From positions 1,426,001 through 1,490,000 of the forward strand of contig CAKKNE010000005.1 in the NCBI GenBank assembly GCA_918797485.1: 64,000 bases of DNA. Reading direction: 5' to 3'. The stretch comes from Pelagomonas calceolata. Taxonomy: Eukaryota > Sar > Pelagophyceae > Pelagomonadales > Pelagomonadaceae. A program made the translations under genes and the position numbers. Each line of letters begins with the position of its first letter. The stretch's first letter is position 1. Shown piece by piece: positions 18,132 through 29,066 of this stretch. The notes beneath the pieces are model-generated. The model saw nothing but the letters and a program-made list of their open reading frames with translations, searched no databases and was not told the origin of the DNA.

Positions 18132-21100
18132 CTACGGAAACGCCGAGGAAGCCGCCCGCAGCAGCGCTCCCCGCGCCTCCGCAACGACGTCGGCCGACTC
18201 CGGCGCGCGCGCGTCGAGCACCGCGCCGTCGTCCGGCCACTCAGCACAAGTGAAGTCGGAAAGCGCTGCCGCCAGCAATTCATCACAAACGAAGGCCGCG
18301 CCCCTTCTAGAACCATTCTGATCACCCGCGAGGCGCGCCTCCACGAGACTCCCGTATTTCGACGCGTCCCCGGAACGTGATACCCCAAACCGCCCGCAGC
18401 CCGGCCCCGTCGCCGCGCGCAGTTTTGCGACGCGTTGAGCTTGCTCCGTGAAGCGCCAGACGCGTCCGTCGACCGTTTGTGCATATGAGGAGAGGAACCG
18501 GCACGCCGCGACGAGCGCCCGCCGCCCTAAACAAGACCGGGCCACGGCCTCGTTCAGCACAAGCGTCTCCACGATGAAGACGACGACAGCTCTTAGATCT
18601 TGATTATCCAACGCTAGATCCGCCGCCTTGGCCGCTTCGGTCGTAGCATCATGCCTCATACTGTCATATATCCCTTTCAAAACGGGCGACTGGCTCCAGT
18701 CCGTGTCCTTCAGCAACACGTCACCAATGTCCGGCACGGGATGGACCCGCATGCGCTGCGTCAGGTATAGAGCCAAGACGGCGTCGTCGAATCCTGATAC
18801 TTTCTCGGAACCGTCCATACCGAACACATAAAAGTACGCGTCCTTCGGTTCGATCTTGTTCAGTAACAACCCGGCGGCCGTTCCATCCGTTGACGGAGGT
18901 CGCGCGTGCTGGCAGAAGTAGTCTACCAGCAATAACTCATCGGCGCGCGCGAAACACTCAACTTTGGCGTCATTATTCTCAGAGGCGTCGGACGCCGTCG
19001 ACTCCGTGTCGCTTCGGTCCTGCGCTTGTAATTCCTTCCGCCGTTTCGCTTCCGCGCGGCCCCGTTTTATCGAAGCCTCCACCCCGTCCAAGTCGCGTTT
19101 CGCGGGCACCTGCGCGGGCGGCGCGTCGACGGCGTTATCACACAGATAAAAGACGTACCTCGGGGTACTCGAGCTCGTCCTCGCTCCAGACGTCCCGCGC
19201 CTCCATCCGAAGTCGCTCAGAGGCCGACATGCGTTTATTGGGGTCTTCTACACTACCGTCCAAAATGCCCAGCGTGTCCAACGGCGCTTTTCTCTCAGCT
19301 CTAAACTTCGGGCGCTCGTAGCCAACTCTCGCTAAATCCGCGTCGCATAAGCAGTCCATCATACCTCGGACACCTCTATCGAGATCGACGAAGAACAGAG
19401 GCGCGTCCTCCAGCACTCGCTCATGTTTTACTTGCGAATCGTACAGGATAGCCATCCACTTGATTAAGCGAGCACACCACTCGTAATTCTTGCCCTCGTC
19501 GTCGAATTTCTGATGAGATAAATGGATTCTCGCCCAGCTCGTCAGGCCGTTCTGGTGGAAGAGTGATCGACGCGCCGGCTTTGTGGTTAACAACGCGTCG
19601 AGTAGCTTCAAAGCGTCGTTCGAGGCTTGACGCACGTCTTTCACGGCTCTTCTTAGTTTATAAGCAGGCTCATCTAACAGTCTCTTGGCGCCCGGCGGCA
19701 CTTCGCCTAAGAATGTTAACTTGCCTTCCACGGGGTCGTAGCCGCCCGTCCGTAACGCGTCGTAGTGCGCCATGAGTAGAGGTAGGGCGTGGGCATCCCT
19801 TAGCAATCTACCGGACTCGTCGTCTCGACAGCCCTCGATGAGTAGAGCCATGGCCCACCGTCGCGTCTTCTTCTGGAGTTTTTCGGAGGGCGTAAATGCG
19901 ACGAAGGACGGGACTTTACAGGTATCAGGCATGCGCAGCGCTTCCTTTAACAATGGAGCATCCTGCCACGGTCGCAACTTACTACGTCGTAGGACGTATT
20001 GGTGCGACGCGGCGTATCCCGGGTGGTTCGGGTCCTGCAGCGCTTCGCAGACGGCGCTCGCTACTCGTGCCGCTAAGCAGGGGAATTGTGGGACGACACC
20101 GTCCTCAAAACCTCCCCTTTTGGCAGCGGCGCCGCCCCGCACACCATCGATCAACAAACAAAAGGCCTTCCTGCCTCTGAATTGTGGATCTTCTTGCGCT
20201 TCAGAACTCTTCGCGTAGGTGCCTATCAAGTCTAGACACCCGAAGGCGTAGTTTCGCGTCGCCGGGCTCTTTGAGGCTAGTGCCGCCAGGCAGTAAGAAG
20301 CTATGCCGCTCTCGTGGGCCCGCTTCGCGGCTGTTGCTTTCGTAGAGGTGCACTCACTTAAACACGAAAATAGCGCTGGCAATAAAAAGCGCGGGTCTAT
20401 ACCATCTTCCGTACACGCTTCATTTTCATCAGCCACCGCGGATCGGGATAAAGGAAACTTTGATGCCGTCCGCGCTATTGAGTTACTGTCAAACACATGT
20501 AAGGGCCACAGGGGCCCCGACGCGTTTCGGGACGAGGCCCACGTTTGCAATTCGGGGCCGTCGACGGTGCAGCCTCGCTTGTTGAGGACGTCTAGAGCAG
20601 CCCTGTCGGTATCAGATAAAGTGCCGCCGTAATGTTTCAGAGCTAATGTCAGGGCGTCCTCGTGGTCATCTAAGAGTAGTAAAGCGTGCAATCGCAGGTC
20701 CTCGTCCTCCAGAGCCTTTGCGAGGTAGTCTTCCGAAGCTCTTGTGAACTTCAATGCTCGCAGCGTGTTCACGGAAGGTGATCTAGAGAGAGCTTTTGTG
20801 ATAACATCCTCAGAAACGTGGACGTCGCCCAGCAGCAAGGCTTCGTCAATCGGCGTATCGCTCAGCAGACAGCGCTCGACGTGGTCAGTGGCCGCGCCGT
20901 CCAGAAAGTCTCGACAAGACCTTTGCAACGAGCCCGTCGCTAGAGTTGAAACGCGCGCCACCCACCGTAATCCCTCTTTGCTATGCACCGTGTCCGCCTC
21001 GAGGTGCGTGACTACTGTTTGTATGGTACTAGAAGACCAGCTGAGTGGAGGCGCATCGTCTAATCGAGCGAGGGCCGCATCCAGCAAAGCAGCATCGTCC

Positions 21101-24100
21101 AAATGCGACGCACAGCTGATTGGTAGTGACGAGCGCGCAAATTCATTATCACATTCCGTCGCACACAGACTCTGTGCTAATCGAGGCCCGCTCGCCTCAA
21201 ACTGTATCGAGCGGCCCGCCCTTACACAGGCTGCCAGTAACATATCAGCGCCTTTCGTGGATGCTCGGGAGACGGCCGTCTCTATAACAGAATCCGTGGC
21301 TAGTAGTGCACAGCGCGTCGCGTTCGCCGCGATGCATGCATCATTCGAAGCCCCTTCAGTCCAGGCCCGTAGTACGTTACGGAGCGCGTCCTCATCCACA
21401 ATGACGCCGTCCGCCATCTGCGGGCACCGCTTTACTAAAGCGACGCGCAGCTCACGCGGCACGTCGCCGAGGGTGGCCGCGTCCGCTTCCGACAGCGCCT
21501 CCGCAGCTCTCCGAGCGTGCGGGCCGTCGCCTCCACATGAAAAGAAGGTCCGGAGGGCGTCGACGGTCGCCGGATGGGCGAAGAGCGCCTTATCTAAGCG
21601 TTCAATGAGGTCGGGACTCGCTTGCGGTAGCGCGCGCGTCGCCAGTTTTAGTAAAGCGGCGCCGAAGGACTTGTTGTGGAAGGCCCTTGTTGTGGAGAGC
21701 GCCTCGCAGAGGGCGCCTGCTCTCTCAAGAGGCGCGTCGCGTACTAACGAGTCGACCGCGGCGCCGTCGAACGCCGTCAATAGCGACGCCACTTTTGACA
21801 AATCCGACGACGGCGCGAAGGGCAAGGACGGCGGCCGGCCCGCGCGCAGCGCGTCCCGGAATTGCGTCAGGGACGCGGGGACGTCAGTCGAGACGCCGCG
21901 CATGAGAAGGTCGACGCCGACCCTCGTAAGCACTTCATTCAACGCGGCGTCGTCCTCGGCCATTGCAGTTCGGAAGAGCGCGCCGCCGTCCGCTGGGATG
22001 GGCGGCGGCGCGCGGCCCTCGCGCCGGTCGATGTATTGAGCAACAACAACGAAGGGGTCCTCGTCGTCCTTCTTTTTGGGCGCTCTTCGCAAAGCCTCCG
22101 ACGGCGTCAGTTCCTCTAGTAATTCCGGCGCCCGCGCCAGGGCATCGAGGCACCGTCCCAAGGGAGCGCCCGCCCTTGTATTTGATAACGCGTCGAGCCA
22201 CTCATATATTTGATCTTCATCCAAACCCCGCCCGGCCAGGATCGTACGACATACGTCCCGCAGCGCCTCGGCCAATGCACCCGTACTACTATGCAACGCG
22301 TCGAACAGCGCGTCGCGCCCCTTCACCGCGCTGGAGTCCGACGGCCGCGTCAGGCGGTCGGGGCACGCTTCAGAACAGAAGGCGACGGCCTTCGCCGCGG
22401 CGTCGCCCGGCCACTTGAGAGCGTTGACCAGAAACTTGCAGGCGTCGAAGCGGCCCTTCGCGAGGGCTTCGGGGAGCTCCCTCGCATACGCTGTCAGAGC
22501 GTCCAATACGTTAACAGTGGTCTCGTCGCTTTGCTTCGGTAGTAATTGCACTAGCGCTTGGACGTCCGGCAGCCGGTCGGCCATCTGCCGTCGGCACTCA
22601 TAATCGAGAAAACGCCCCGCGAGCTGCCGTCGGCGATGCGGCGGCATACTGTAGTTCTCCGCCGTCTCGGGGTCGTCAATCAAGCGCGTGCAGCACTCGA
22701 GGATCTCCTTCACGGGCGGCCGTTCGCCGGGGCAGTGGTCGCAGCCCCCATACAACGACACGGCGGCCTCGCGCTCGACGTGGAAGCGTTGCAGGGACGC
22801 GTCGACCAAATCCAGCGCGTAGGACGACGCGTTGCCTCGCAGACCTCGTCCTAATTCCTTCCTCGTTAAGGCTGACTCAGGCGGCAGGCACCGCATCACG
22901 ACATCTTGCGCCGTATCTCTCTCTCTTTTGGAGCGGTCGTAGGGGCCTGCTGAGCTGGAAGTGGCTCGCAATAAACTAGCTAAAAATGAAGCGCCCTGGC
23001 GGCTCCTTTCTGTGGAGCCGGCGTCCCAGGGCCGCGGCCGTCCTAGATAGCCCGGGGCGCCCTCCCGCAACACATCTATCAACAATGGAGGCGCCGCCTT
23101 CAGCGCTAGTTCCAAAGCCGCCCGTTGCGAGGCACAACTGGGATCCAGCGCCCGTATCACGCGCCGGTGGCCCGGTCGCGTACACCCGGTCAATGCCCGT
23201 CTCACATCGTCATGCCGCGCCGTCAATACACATAACCACGTCCTCGCCACCTTCGCGGCCTTCGCGGCGCCTGGATCGTCCTTTCTAGATGATCGTAAGT
23301 ACGCCGCGACGACTCGCAAAGCCTTGGCGCCGTCGACCGACGACAGCGCCGTTACCACATGAACATCGTCGCGCTCCGGTCGTAAGGCAGTTAGTAGTAA
23401 ATGCACATCCCGAGGCGCGTCCTCCTCCAGACCCTTCAGTAGAGCCGGTAACAACAGTTTGCAGGCGTCCCGTCTCTCGTCCTTCGTACCACTTCTCGCG
23501 ACGGCACTCATGACGCGCGCGCACTTACTTCGCGTCCCTTCCTTGCCTCTGGCACTGCATAATGCGAGCCACGTCTTTTCGTCTTCCCCGAGCCACCGCA
23601 AGACTTGCTGCGACCCAGTACCGCAGAGGGCGCCCTTCTCCAATGCTTCCAGGGCGGCTCGTCTCGAATCCTTATGTCTGGAAGAACGCAGCGCTCGCAC
23701 GAGGCCCCACGTTTTGGCAGCCAACGCCCAGCAGTGAATGGCGTCCGGCTTTGGTAGGAGGGGCAGCATCGTCGCTAGTGTACGAAAGCAGGCCGCAGTC
23801 TTCGCGTCGGCGTCGCGGCCGCCCGGCGCCGCGCAGGCGTGGAAGAGCTCCGCGAGGCGCGGACTCGACCGGGCCCATTCTGCACACGTCTGTTTGGCGT
23901 TGGCGTCTCTCGCTCGTATGCCGTTCGTCAGGGCGCGCAACGCCTTCGTCGTCGCCGGGGCGTCGTCCCGCTGCAGGACCTGCTGCAGCGCGAATAAAGA
24001 CGATGCAGCTTCGGACGCGTCGAGCATGTCCGCGCCTCGCAATCTGCCGGACGTGTGCGCCTCGCCGATAAGACGGCCGTATGCGTCCGTGGGCGGGGCG

Positions 24101-24126
24101 TCTGCCATCGTTTCGTCCTCTGCCAT
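18132..24126 (-). CDS. URB1: URB1/Npa1-like pre-ribosome assembly protein (two exons)
   Basis: Exon 1 is 24126-19159 and exon 2 is 19109-18132, joined across a 49 nt GT-AG intron to give about 1981 residues. URB1/Npa1 proteins are roughly 1750-2300 residues. The protein is all-helical repeat. The late part matches the URB1 C-terminal domain: VLRRSKLRPWQDAPLLKEAL, KKTRRWAMALLIEGCRDDES, GRLLRDAHALPLLMAHYD, and further helices in exon 2 (DLRAVVVFIVETLVLNEAVA). It should act in the nucleolus in early 60S subunit assembly. The start MAEDETMADAPPTDA follows non-conserved upstream sequence that contains a GCTAG element. Exon 2 alone has no ATG start (GTG), which supports the join. Confidence 0.75.
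19110..19158 (-). other. 49 nt GT-AG intron in URB1
   Basis: The donor reads GAG|GTACGT and the acceptor CGCGCAG|GTGCCC on the minus strand. The join keeps frame (codon GAG, then GTG CCC GCG AAA). Without splicing, the reading meets TGA at 19138-19140. Confidence 0.75.
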
Positions 24127-24289
24127 CGCTGCGGTTTCAGCACAGGTGCTTTGCAGCCTCCGCTTTATGCCGGCGCGCGCAGCACTGATCGCTTCGTAAA
24201 CGCGCTTGAATAAAAAAGCGTTTGCGCTAGTTTGAGACGCGGCGCACTGCTCAGATTGGCCGCCCTGCCTGCCTCGCAGGCGAGAATTA

Positions 24290-24312
24290 GCTAGCGTCTT
24301 AGACACACTTAG
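24290..24312. repeat. GCTAG-type upstream element, degenerate copy 8
   Basis: GCTAGCGTCTTAG then ACACACTTAG, 164 bp upstream of the URB1 ATG and 161 bp upstream of the ATG at 24473. It sits in the 346 bp divergent region 24127-24472, which holds no other gene. Confidence 0.55.
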
Positions 24313-24472
24313 GTTTCGGCCCGGGGCAGCTTGCAAGTCCAAGCTGTTGTTTCAAGGCCTACGACAAGGGTTAGGCTTCAGCGGCAGCCATCTCAGTTGT
24401 CGCCGATACCAATTCTTGCGGCGGGACCGTCTCACTTGAAAGCATAGCGCCCCAGGCCTGCTTACCTTTGCA

Positions 24473-26410
24473 ATGATCAATACCTGGCTCGCCTGGCCGA
24501 GCGCGAGCCCGCGCCTCGCCGCAGGAGCCGTCCTCCTGGTTATAGTATGGCACCTCGCGCGCGGCGCCCACTCCCGTTTGATAGCATCGCTCCAGCGGCG
24601 CGTCGCGCACAAATTAGGAGGCGCCGGCTGGACGAACCTCGGCGCACCGGGCGCGCCTTCATACGAAGCCGCCTGCGAGGCGCTCGCATCATCAATCTGT
24701 GACTCTACGATGAAGGTGGACGGCCCGATCCTAAGCGTCGGCTGCGGGAGTTCCGGAAAGGAATTAGCTTGGCTCGCCGAGCGCTACGACACGTCTGTGA
24801 TCGGCGTCGACGCGACGGCCCCGGTCAAAACCTTCGCTGATCCTAGGATACGACTCCTGCGAGGCCGGGCGGACGATTTACGGTGTGGATCGCGGTGTCA
24901 TGGTCTTGTCGTGGCGATCGACTGCGCCTACCACTTTCACTTGGACTCATTTTTATCAGAGGCGTTTAAAACCCTAAAACCGGGCGGCCTGTTGCGCTTC
25001 TCGCACGTCTGCGGGAGTGTGGTGGGTTTAGGATTGTTGGGTGTCCGGACGACGTCACTTGAGTGTTTACAAAGGGCCCTCGCTCGGCACGGCTTCGAAG
25101 ACATTGACGTACGGACGCTCCCGAACGTGTTAGAAAGGTGGAACCTGGCCTTCGGCGGGCGGTTAACTTACGTTATTGTGAGCGCGAGACGACCCGCCTC
25201 GGAAAAGCCGCGGCCGCGTGTGGCCGTGATAGGCGGCGGCCTCTCGGGTCTAACGAGCGCCTTCCGCTTAAGACGGGCGGGCTGCGCCGTGACGTTATTT
25301 GAAAGGGCGCCGTCACTGGGCCTGTCGCGGAACGAGTGGCGGGGGCCCCATGGTACTGTAGATGTACCTCTACGCATGGTCGGCGAGGGCTACTACCTCT
25401 CGCTGTTGAATCTTTGTAGGGATGCTTCTGTTTGTACAACAAGGGCGACGGTGGACTGCTCCTTCACGCTTGGGAGTGGTGACGTCGTCGCATATAGTCG
25501 ATCGAAGCTCGGGAACCTCCTCCAATTGCGGCGTATCGGTCTCTGGAACGCTTTACGCTTAGATCGGGCCTTGAAAGCGTCCTACGACGGGAACTGGGGC
25601 TCATTTTTATCTAGACATCGTTTGGATGAGACGAACGCGGCCGTCTCTATGTTAAACGCGCAGCTGTCCTGGGTCCTCTCCGCTTCGCGTACAGCGGTCG
25701 AGGGCACGCCGGCGGCCTCTATTTTAGGATATGCGCGGGGGCTGACTTTATCATTGAAAACGTGTCTGGTCGGCAGTCGCAATTTTGTTTCAAGAATCAC
25801 GCCGTCCATCGGAGCGCTGGAGCGGGCCCTGGCCTTTGGGTGCGATATAAGGTTGGGCCGGGCCGTCGTCGTCGAGGGCGATCGGTGTATCGACGGCGTC
25901 GCGTACGATGCGGTGATCGTCGCGACGCCGCCGGGGTGCACGCGCGCCGTGCTGCCCGCCATGGAGGACCTCGCCGTCTTCGACCAGTTCGCCACGGAGA
26001 CGCGATCCCTCATAATACATCGAGACGCGTCGCTGATGCCATCAAATCGCGGGGACTGGCGTTCCTTGAACGTGACGTGCGCGTCGGATCGCGACGCCGC
26101 GTCGTTGACGGTGTGGCTCAACGCGTTCTATCCCGAACTTAAATTCGACGGCGATATTTTCGAGACCTGGGCGCCGCGCACGCCGCCGTCTCATGTTATT
26201 CGGGAGGTGGCCCTCCCGCGGGTCGTCCAGACCGTTGATCAACACAAATTGCACGCGCGCATCGCGGCGCTGCAGGGGCGGAATGGAATCTACTTCGCGG
26301 GCGCGCACGTCGTCCCGGGCATGGGCCTGCTCGAGCAGGCCTGCGCGGCGGGCGACGCCGCGGCAGATGGTGTTGTGCGGTCGCTGCGGGCGGGGGGCTT
26401 CGAGTGCTAG
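24473..26410 (+). CDS. SAM methyltransferase / FAD amine-oxidase-like fusion
   Basis: A 645-residue protein. A membrane anchor lies at about 10-30 (PRLAAGAVLLVIVWHLA). A class I SAM methyltransferase follows at about 60-240, with motif I ILSVGCGSSGKELAWL, GVDATAP, a YHFHLDSF stretch and LKPGGLLRFSHV. From about 249 a flavin amine-oxidase-like domain begins with the dinucleotide motif VAVIGGGLSGLTSAFRL, then FERAP, and ends with the FAD-closing AGAHVVPGMGLLEQACAAG. Plant cyclopropane-fatty-acid synthases join similar parts in the opposite order. A role in membrane lipid or isoprenoid modification is inferred. The start gives a clean anchor. Confidence 0.75.
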   Translation: MINTWLAWPSASPRLAAGAVLLVIVWHLARGAHSRLIASLQRRVAHKLGGAGWTNLGAPGAPSYEAACEALASSICDSTMKVDGPILSVGCGSSGKELAWLAERYDTSVIGVDATAPVKTFADPRIRLLRGRADDLRCGSRCHGLVVAIDCAYHFHLDSFLSEAFKTLKPGGLLRFSHVCGSVVGLGLLGVRTTSLECLQRALARHGFEDIDVRTLPNVLERWNLAFGGRLTYVIVSARRPASEKPRPRVAVIGGGLSGLTSAFRLRRAGCAVTLFERAPSLGLSRNEWRGPHGTVDVPLRMVGEGYYLSLLNLCRDASVCTTRATVDCSFTLGSGDVVAYSRSKLGNLLQLRRIGLWNALRLDRALKASYDGNWGSFLSRHRLDETNAAVSMLNAQLSWVLSASRTAVEGTPAASILGYARGLTLSLKTCLVGSRNFVSRITPSIGALERALAFGCDIRLGRAVVVEGDRCIDGVAYDAVIVATPPGCTRAVLPAMEDLAVFDQFATETRSLIIHRDASLMPSNRGDWRSLNVTCASDRDAASLTVWLNAFYPELKFDGDIFETWAPRTPPSHVIREVALPRVVQTVDQHKLHARIAALQGRNGIYFAGAHVVPGMGLLEQACAAGDAAADGVVRSLRAGGFEC

Positions 26411-26488
26411 GGTTTTTTCTTCTAATCGGCCGAGTTTTATTATTATTATCCTCCGCCCCGCCGGTTCCAGCTCACACAACAAACACAT

Positions 26489-26914
26489 CTACGTACCTCG
26501 TGGCGAGGGAGTTCCCGCCGTCGCACTTGCATCCTCACCGTTATTCCCGTCCTTGTCCTTGTCCCTCTCGGGCGGCCTTTTCCGACGTGCGGGCAGCCCC
26601 AGCGTCGACGCGCCGTACAGGCCGAGCGCGCCGCCGAGCGTGAGGCTGCACAACGCCAGCCTGGCCCCGGTGGGGCACCTCTTGGCACAGGTCGTCGTGA
26701 CGAGGGCGGACATGAGCGCGCCCACGGTGAGGCCGACGAAGGCGCGGCTCCGCCGCGTGGGCGCTTTCAGGTTGTCCGCGGCCACGATGCCCGCCGCACC
26801 GCCCGCCACCACGCCCAGCGACACGGCCAGCAAGCAGCCCGCCGGGTCCTGGCCTTTGCTCGTCAAATCACCAAGCTCTGGCGGCTTGATTGCCACCGGC
26901 CCGAACGACGCCAT
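26489..26914 (-). CDS. Small multi-pass membrane protein, unknown
   Basis: A 141-residue protein starting MASFGPVAIKPPELGD. Three hydrophobic segments with small residues are visible (AGCLLAVSLGVVAGGAAGIV, AFVGLTVGALMSALVTTT, LALCSLTLGGALGLYGAS), followed by a charged tail (RRKRPPERDKDKDGNNGED). The layout resembles small organelle-membrane proteins such as the TMEM14 group, but I cannot confirm this. The gene converges on the methyltransferase-oxidase gene and is divergent from the TenA-like gene. Confidence 0.55.
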   Translation of the reverse strand: MASFGPVAIKPPELGDLTSKGQDPAGCLLAVSLGVVAGGAAGIVAADNLKAPTRRSRAFVGLTVGALMSALVTTTCAKRCPTGARLALCSLTLGGALGLYGASTLGLPARRKRPPERDKDKDGNNGEDASATAGTPSPRGT

Positions 26915-27129
26915 GAGTCGTAGCAAGCACGCAGCAGGCTGAGCTGAGGCACTCAGGTATGTGGTAGAGTGACAACCTTGGGGGCGGCTGCTCGCAAAGC
27001 GATTGTGCGTCGCCGAGCGATCGTGCGAGTGGCGCAGCACGAGCGCACACCGAGAACGTATGCGAGAAGCCACCAAAGCTAGCTAAAGAGCGCCTGTGGC
27101 CAGGTCGCACGACGAGCCAAAAGGTGAAT

Positions 27130-27152
27130 CCTAGCACGTCTATGACCTAGCC
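27130..27152. repeat. GCTAG-type upstream element, diverged copy
   Basis: CCTAGCACGTC then TATGACCTAGCC. It resembles copy 3 in reverse, and lies between divergent genes, 216 bp from the ATG at 26914 and 140 bp from the ATG at 27292. The match is weak. No other feature is seen in 26915-27291. Confidence 0.35.
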
Positions 27153-27291
27153 CGCCAAAATGCGGCGCGTCGCGTACGCAACAAGGAGCGGCGCTTGGCA
27201 CGGCTGCGACTCAACGCTGTGTGCGCAATCACAGCGCTGCTGCTCTTGCGCTCATTCCAGTGCTGCCATTGCTCAATCACAGCTCAAAACC

Positions 27292-28092
27292 ATGCGTGCG
27301 GTGCAGCGCTGGAGCCTAGCACTGCTGCTAAAGACCGCAGCCGCTGGCCTAGCAAGTGAGTTGTGGAGAGAGAACTCGGCCACGGCCCAGCAGTCGCCCT
27401 GGGACCCGTTTGTACTAGGACTCGGAGCGGGCACGTTAAAAAAAGAAACTTTTGCGACCTACGTGGCGCAGGACGCGGCCTTCTTGAAATCATTCGCCGA
27501 CGCCTACAAGCGCGCGGAGCGCAAATGTGGTGAAGAGGAGGCACCACCACTACAAGCGCGGTGTCGCGGCGATCTGCGGGAGCTACGGGACGCCGTCGAA
27601 GAGGAGCTCAAATTACATAGTGGCTACGCCAAAAAGTGGGGCGCGGACCTCGGCAAGGATTTCAAGCCCTTGAAGGCGACTATTGACTACACTTCATTCT
27701 TAGAAAAAATATCGCGGGACCCGACGGCCAGCGCAGCAGAGGTCGTCGCCGCCATGGTGCCCTGCATGACGTTGTACGCTATTCTAGGGAAGCGCCTCGA
27801 AAAGGCCGGGATCGAGGACGACAACCCCTACAGGGAGTGGGTCGAGACTTATTCGTCAGATGAGTTTTGGGAGGCGAAAGAACAAGCGGAAGGTCTGCTC
27901 GACGTATTGACGCCGCACGGGTGCGAACGGTGCGGGGACTTGTACGCCGAGGCCATGCGCCTCGAGCATTCTTTTTTTGCTGCGCAAGATGTCGCGCCGG
28001 ACTGGATCCGTCTTACTTCTTCCTTTCGCGCGCGGCTCGAGGCGAGCCTGAGCGGCGCGTCTCTGAGAGCGGGTGCCGAGATGGAGCTATAA
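27292..28092 (+). CDS. TenA/THI-4-like protein (thiaminase II fold)
   Basis: A 266-residue protein. The N-terminus (MRAVQRWSLALLLKTAAAGL) looks like a signal or targeting peptide. The TenA fold then reads WDPFVLGLGAGTL, TFATYVAQDAAFLKSFADAY, the central VPCMTLYAILGKRL with its Cys, and NPYREWVETYSSDEF. TenA proteins hydrolyse thiamin pyrimidine derivatives in salvage, but other members have unrelated roles, so the reaction is not certain. There is an insert with paired Cys (KCGEEEAPPLQARC, then CERCG). The ATG at 27292 gives the targeting peptide. The stop is 2 bp from the stop of the next, opposite gene. Confidence 0.75.
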   Translation: MRAVQRWSLALLLKTAAAGLASELWRENSATAQQSPWDPFVLGLGAGTLKKETFATYVAQDAAFLKSFADAYKRAERKCGEEEAPPLQARCRGDLRELRDAVEEELKLHSGYAKKWGADLGKDFKPLKATIDYTSFLEKISRDPTASAAEVVAAMVPCMTLYAILGKRLEKAGIEDDNPYREWVETYSSDEFWEAKEQAEGLLDVLTPHGCERCGDLYAEAMRLEHSFFAAQDVAPDWIRLTSSFRARLEASLSGASLRAGAEMEL

Positions 28093-28094
28093 TT

Positions 28095-28712
28095 TTAACT
28101 TATTGTGCACTCCGCCGCGTCCGCTGCACACAAACCAACCATTGGGGCGGCCTCGTTCGACGCACAGCCGCACCCCAGGTCCTCGCAGAGACTTCTTCCG
28201 GGAGAACACTGGTGCAACCGTTTTCGAGCCTGGACCATGCGGTCCCGCGCGCGCAGGAGCCGCTCCGTCGACGGCGGCGGCGAGACGATCGGCACGGGCG
28301 GGACGATGCGCCGCGGCCGTCTTCCACCCAACGTCCGGCGCCGCGCCCTTCCTGAATTCAAGACCGGGTCGTCGCGCCAGTTGTCGTCGATCTCATTCAG
28401 CGCGCGGCCCGCGGCGTCGTCGTCGCTCCAGCGCGGCGCATCACTCACATCCTCGCCGCCGGCGCTCGGGCGGCGCGCGTGCGCCGCCATGGCCCGGGCG
28501 ACGTCGCGCGCGACGCGCTCGGACTTCGTCGGCTTCTTCACGGCTTGCGACACCCGCAGCGCCGCCTCCATGCGTTTGAGGGCCGCGTCGGCGGCCTTGA
28601 TCTCGTCGCGCGTCGGCGGTACGGGCTCATTCTCCTTGTCGCTCGAGGACTCGTAGGCGCTGCCCTCGGGGATGACCGCGGGCAGGCGCAGCGTATTGAG
28701 GCGGCGCGCCAT
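28095..28712 (-). CDS. Charged helical protein, unknown
   Basis: A 205-residue protein starting MARRLNTLRLPAVIPEGSAY. It has a serine/acid patch with KEN (SSSDKENEPVPPTRDEI), a helical region (AADAALKRMEAALRVSQAVK) and a basic patch with RRRTLGGRRPRRIV. The tail is Cys-rich (HQCSPGRSLCEDLGCGC). The KEN tripeptide and RxxL-like spots resemble degradation signals of cell-cycle proteins, but this is weak. An earlier in-frame ATG-less extension covers the repeated promoter and is rejected. Confidence 0.5.
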   Translation of the reverse strand: MARRLNTLRLPAVIPEGSAYESSSDKENEPVPPTRDEIKAADAALKRMEAALRVSQAVKKPTKSERVARDVARAMAAHARRPSAGGEDVSDAPRWSDDDAAGRALNEIDDNWRDDPVLNSGRARRRTLGGRRPRRIVPPVPIVSPPPSTERLLRARDRMVQARKRLHQCSPGRSLCEDLGCGCASNEAAPMVGLCAADAAECTIS

Positions 28713-28752
28713 GAGTGCGTCCAACGACGGCCGCGCGCGCGTGAGGTGCTGC

Positions 28753-28857
28753 GTGCGATACAAGGCGTCGTGCGCTGCCCAACGGCCGCGCGCGCGTGAG
28801 CCTGTCGCCCGGTCGGTGCGATATAAGGCGTCGTGCGCTGCCCCACGGCCTCGCGTC
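28753..28857. repeat. 63 bp tandem repeat in a divergent promoter
   Basis: GTGCGATACAAGGCGTCGTG begins at 28753 and GTGCGATATAAGGCGTCGTG at 28816, each followed by CGCTGCCC(C/A)ACGGCC. The period is 63 bp and there are about 1.7 copies. It lies in the 354 bp divergent region 28713-29066 between two unknown genes. Confidence 0.7.
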
Positions 28858-29066
28858 TGCTCGTTTGCCGGTCGCGGTGCGCAGCTAGTTCGCCGAGGAG
28901 CCAAAACCAACCGCTTCGCCTGGCACTGGCAGACCGGTAATAAAAGTGCTGCCCCCGCGCGGCGCACGCAGCCTAGCCTGCCCGGTAGTTTAGGAGCAGG
29001 TGCTCCAGGTCAATATCCAAGGCTGCCCCGAGCGGCCGCCCGCGCGCGCCCGGTAAGTTCTCCAAT

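Noticed and set aside
20744-22039. 431-residue plus-strand frame inside URB1
   Set aside because: Ser/Ala/Arg-rich shadow with no motifs, fully overlapped by the URB1 coding sequence.
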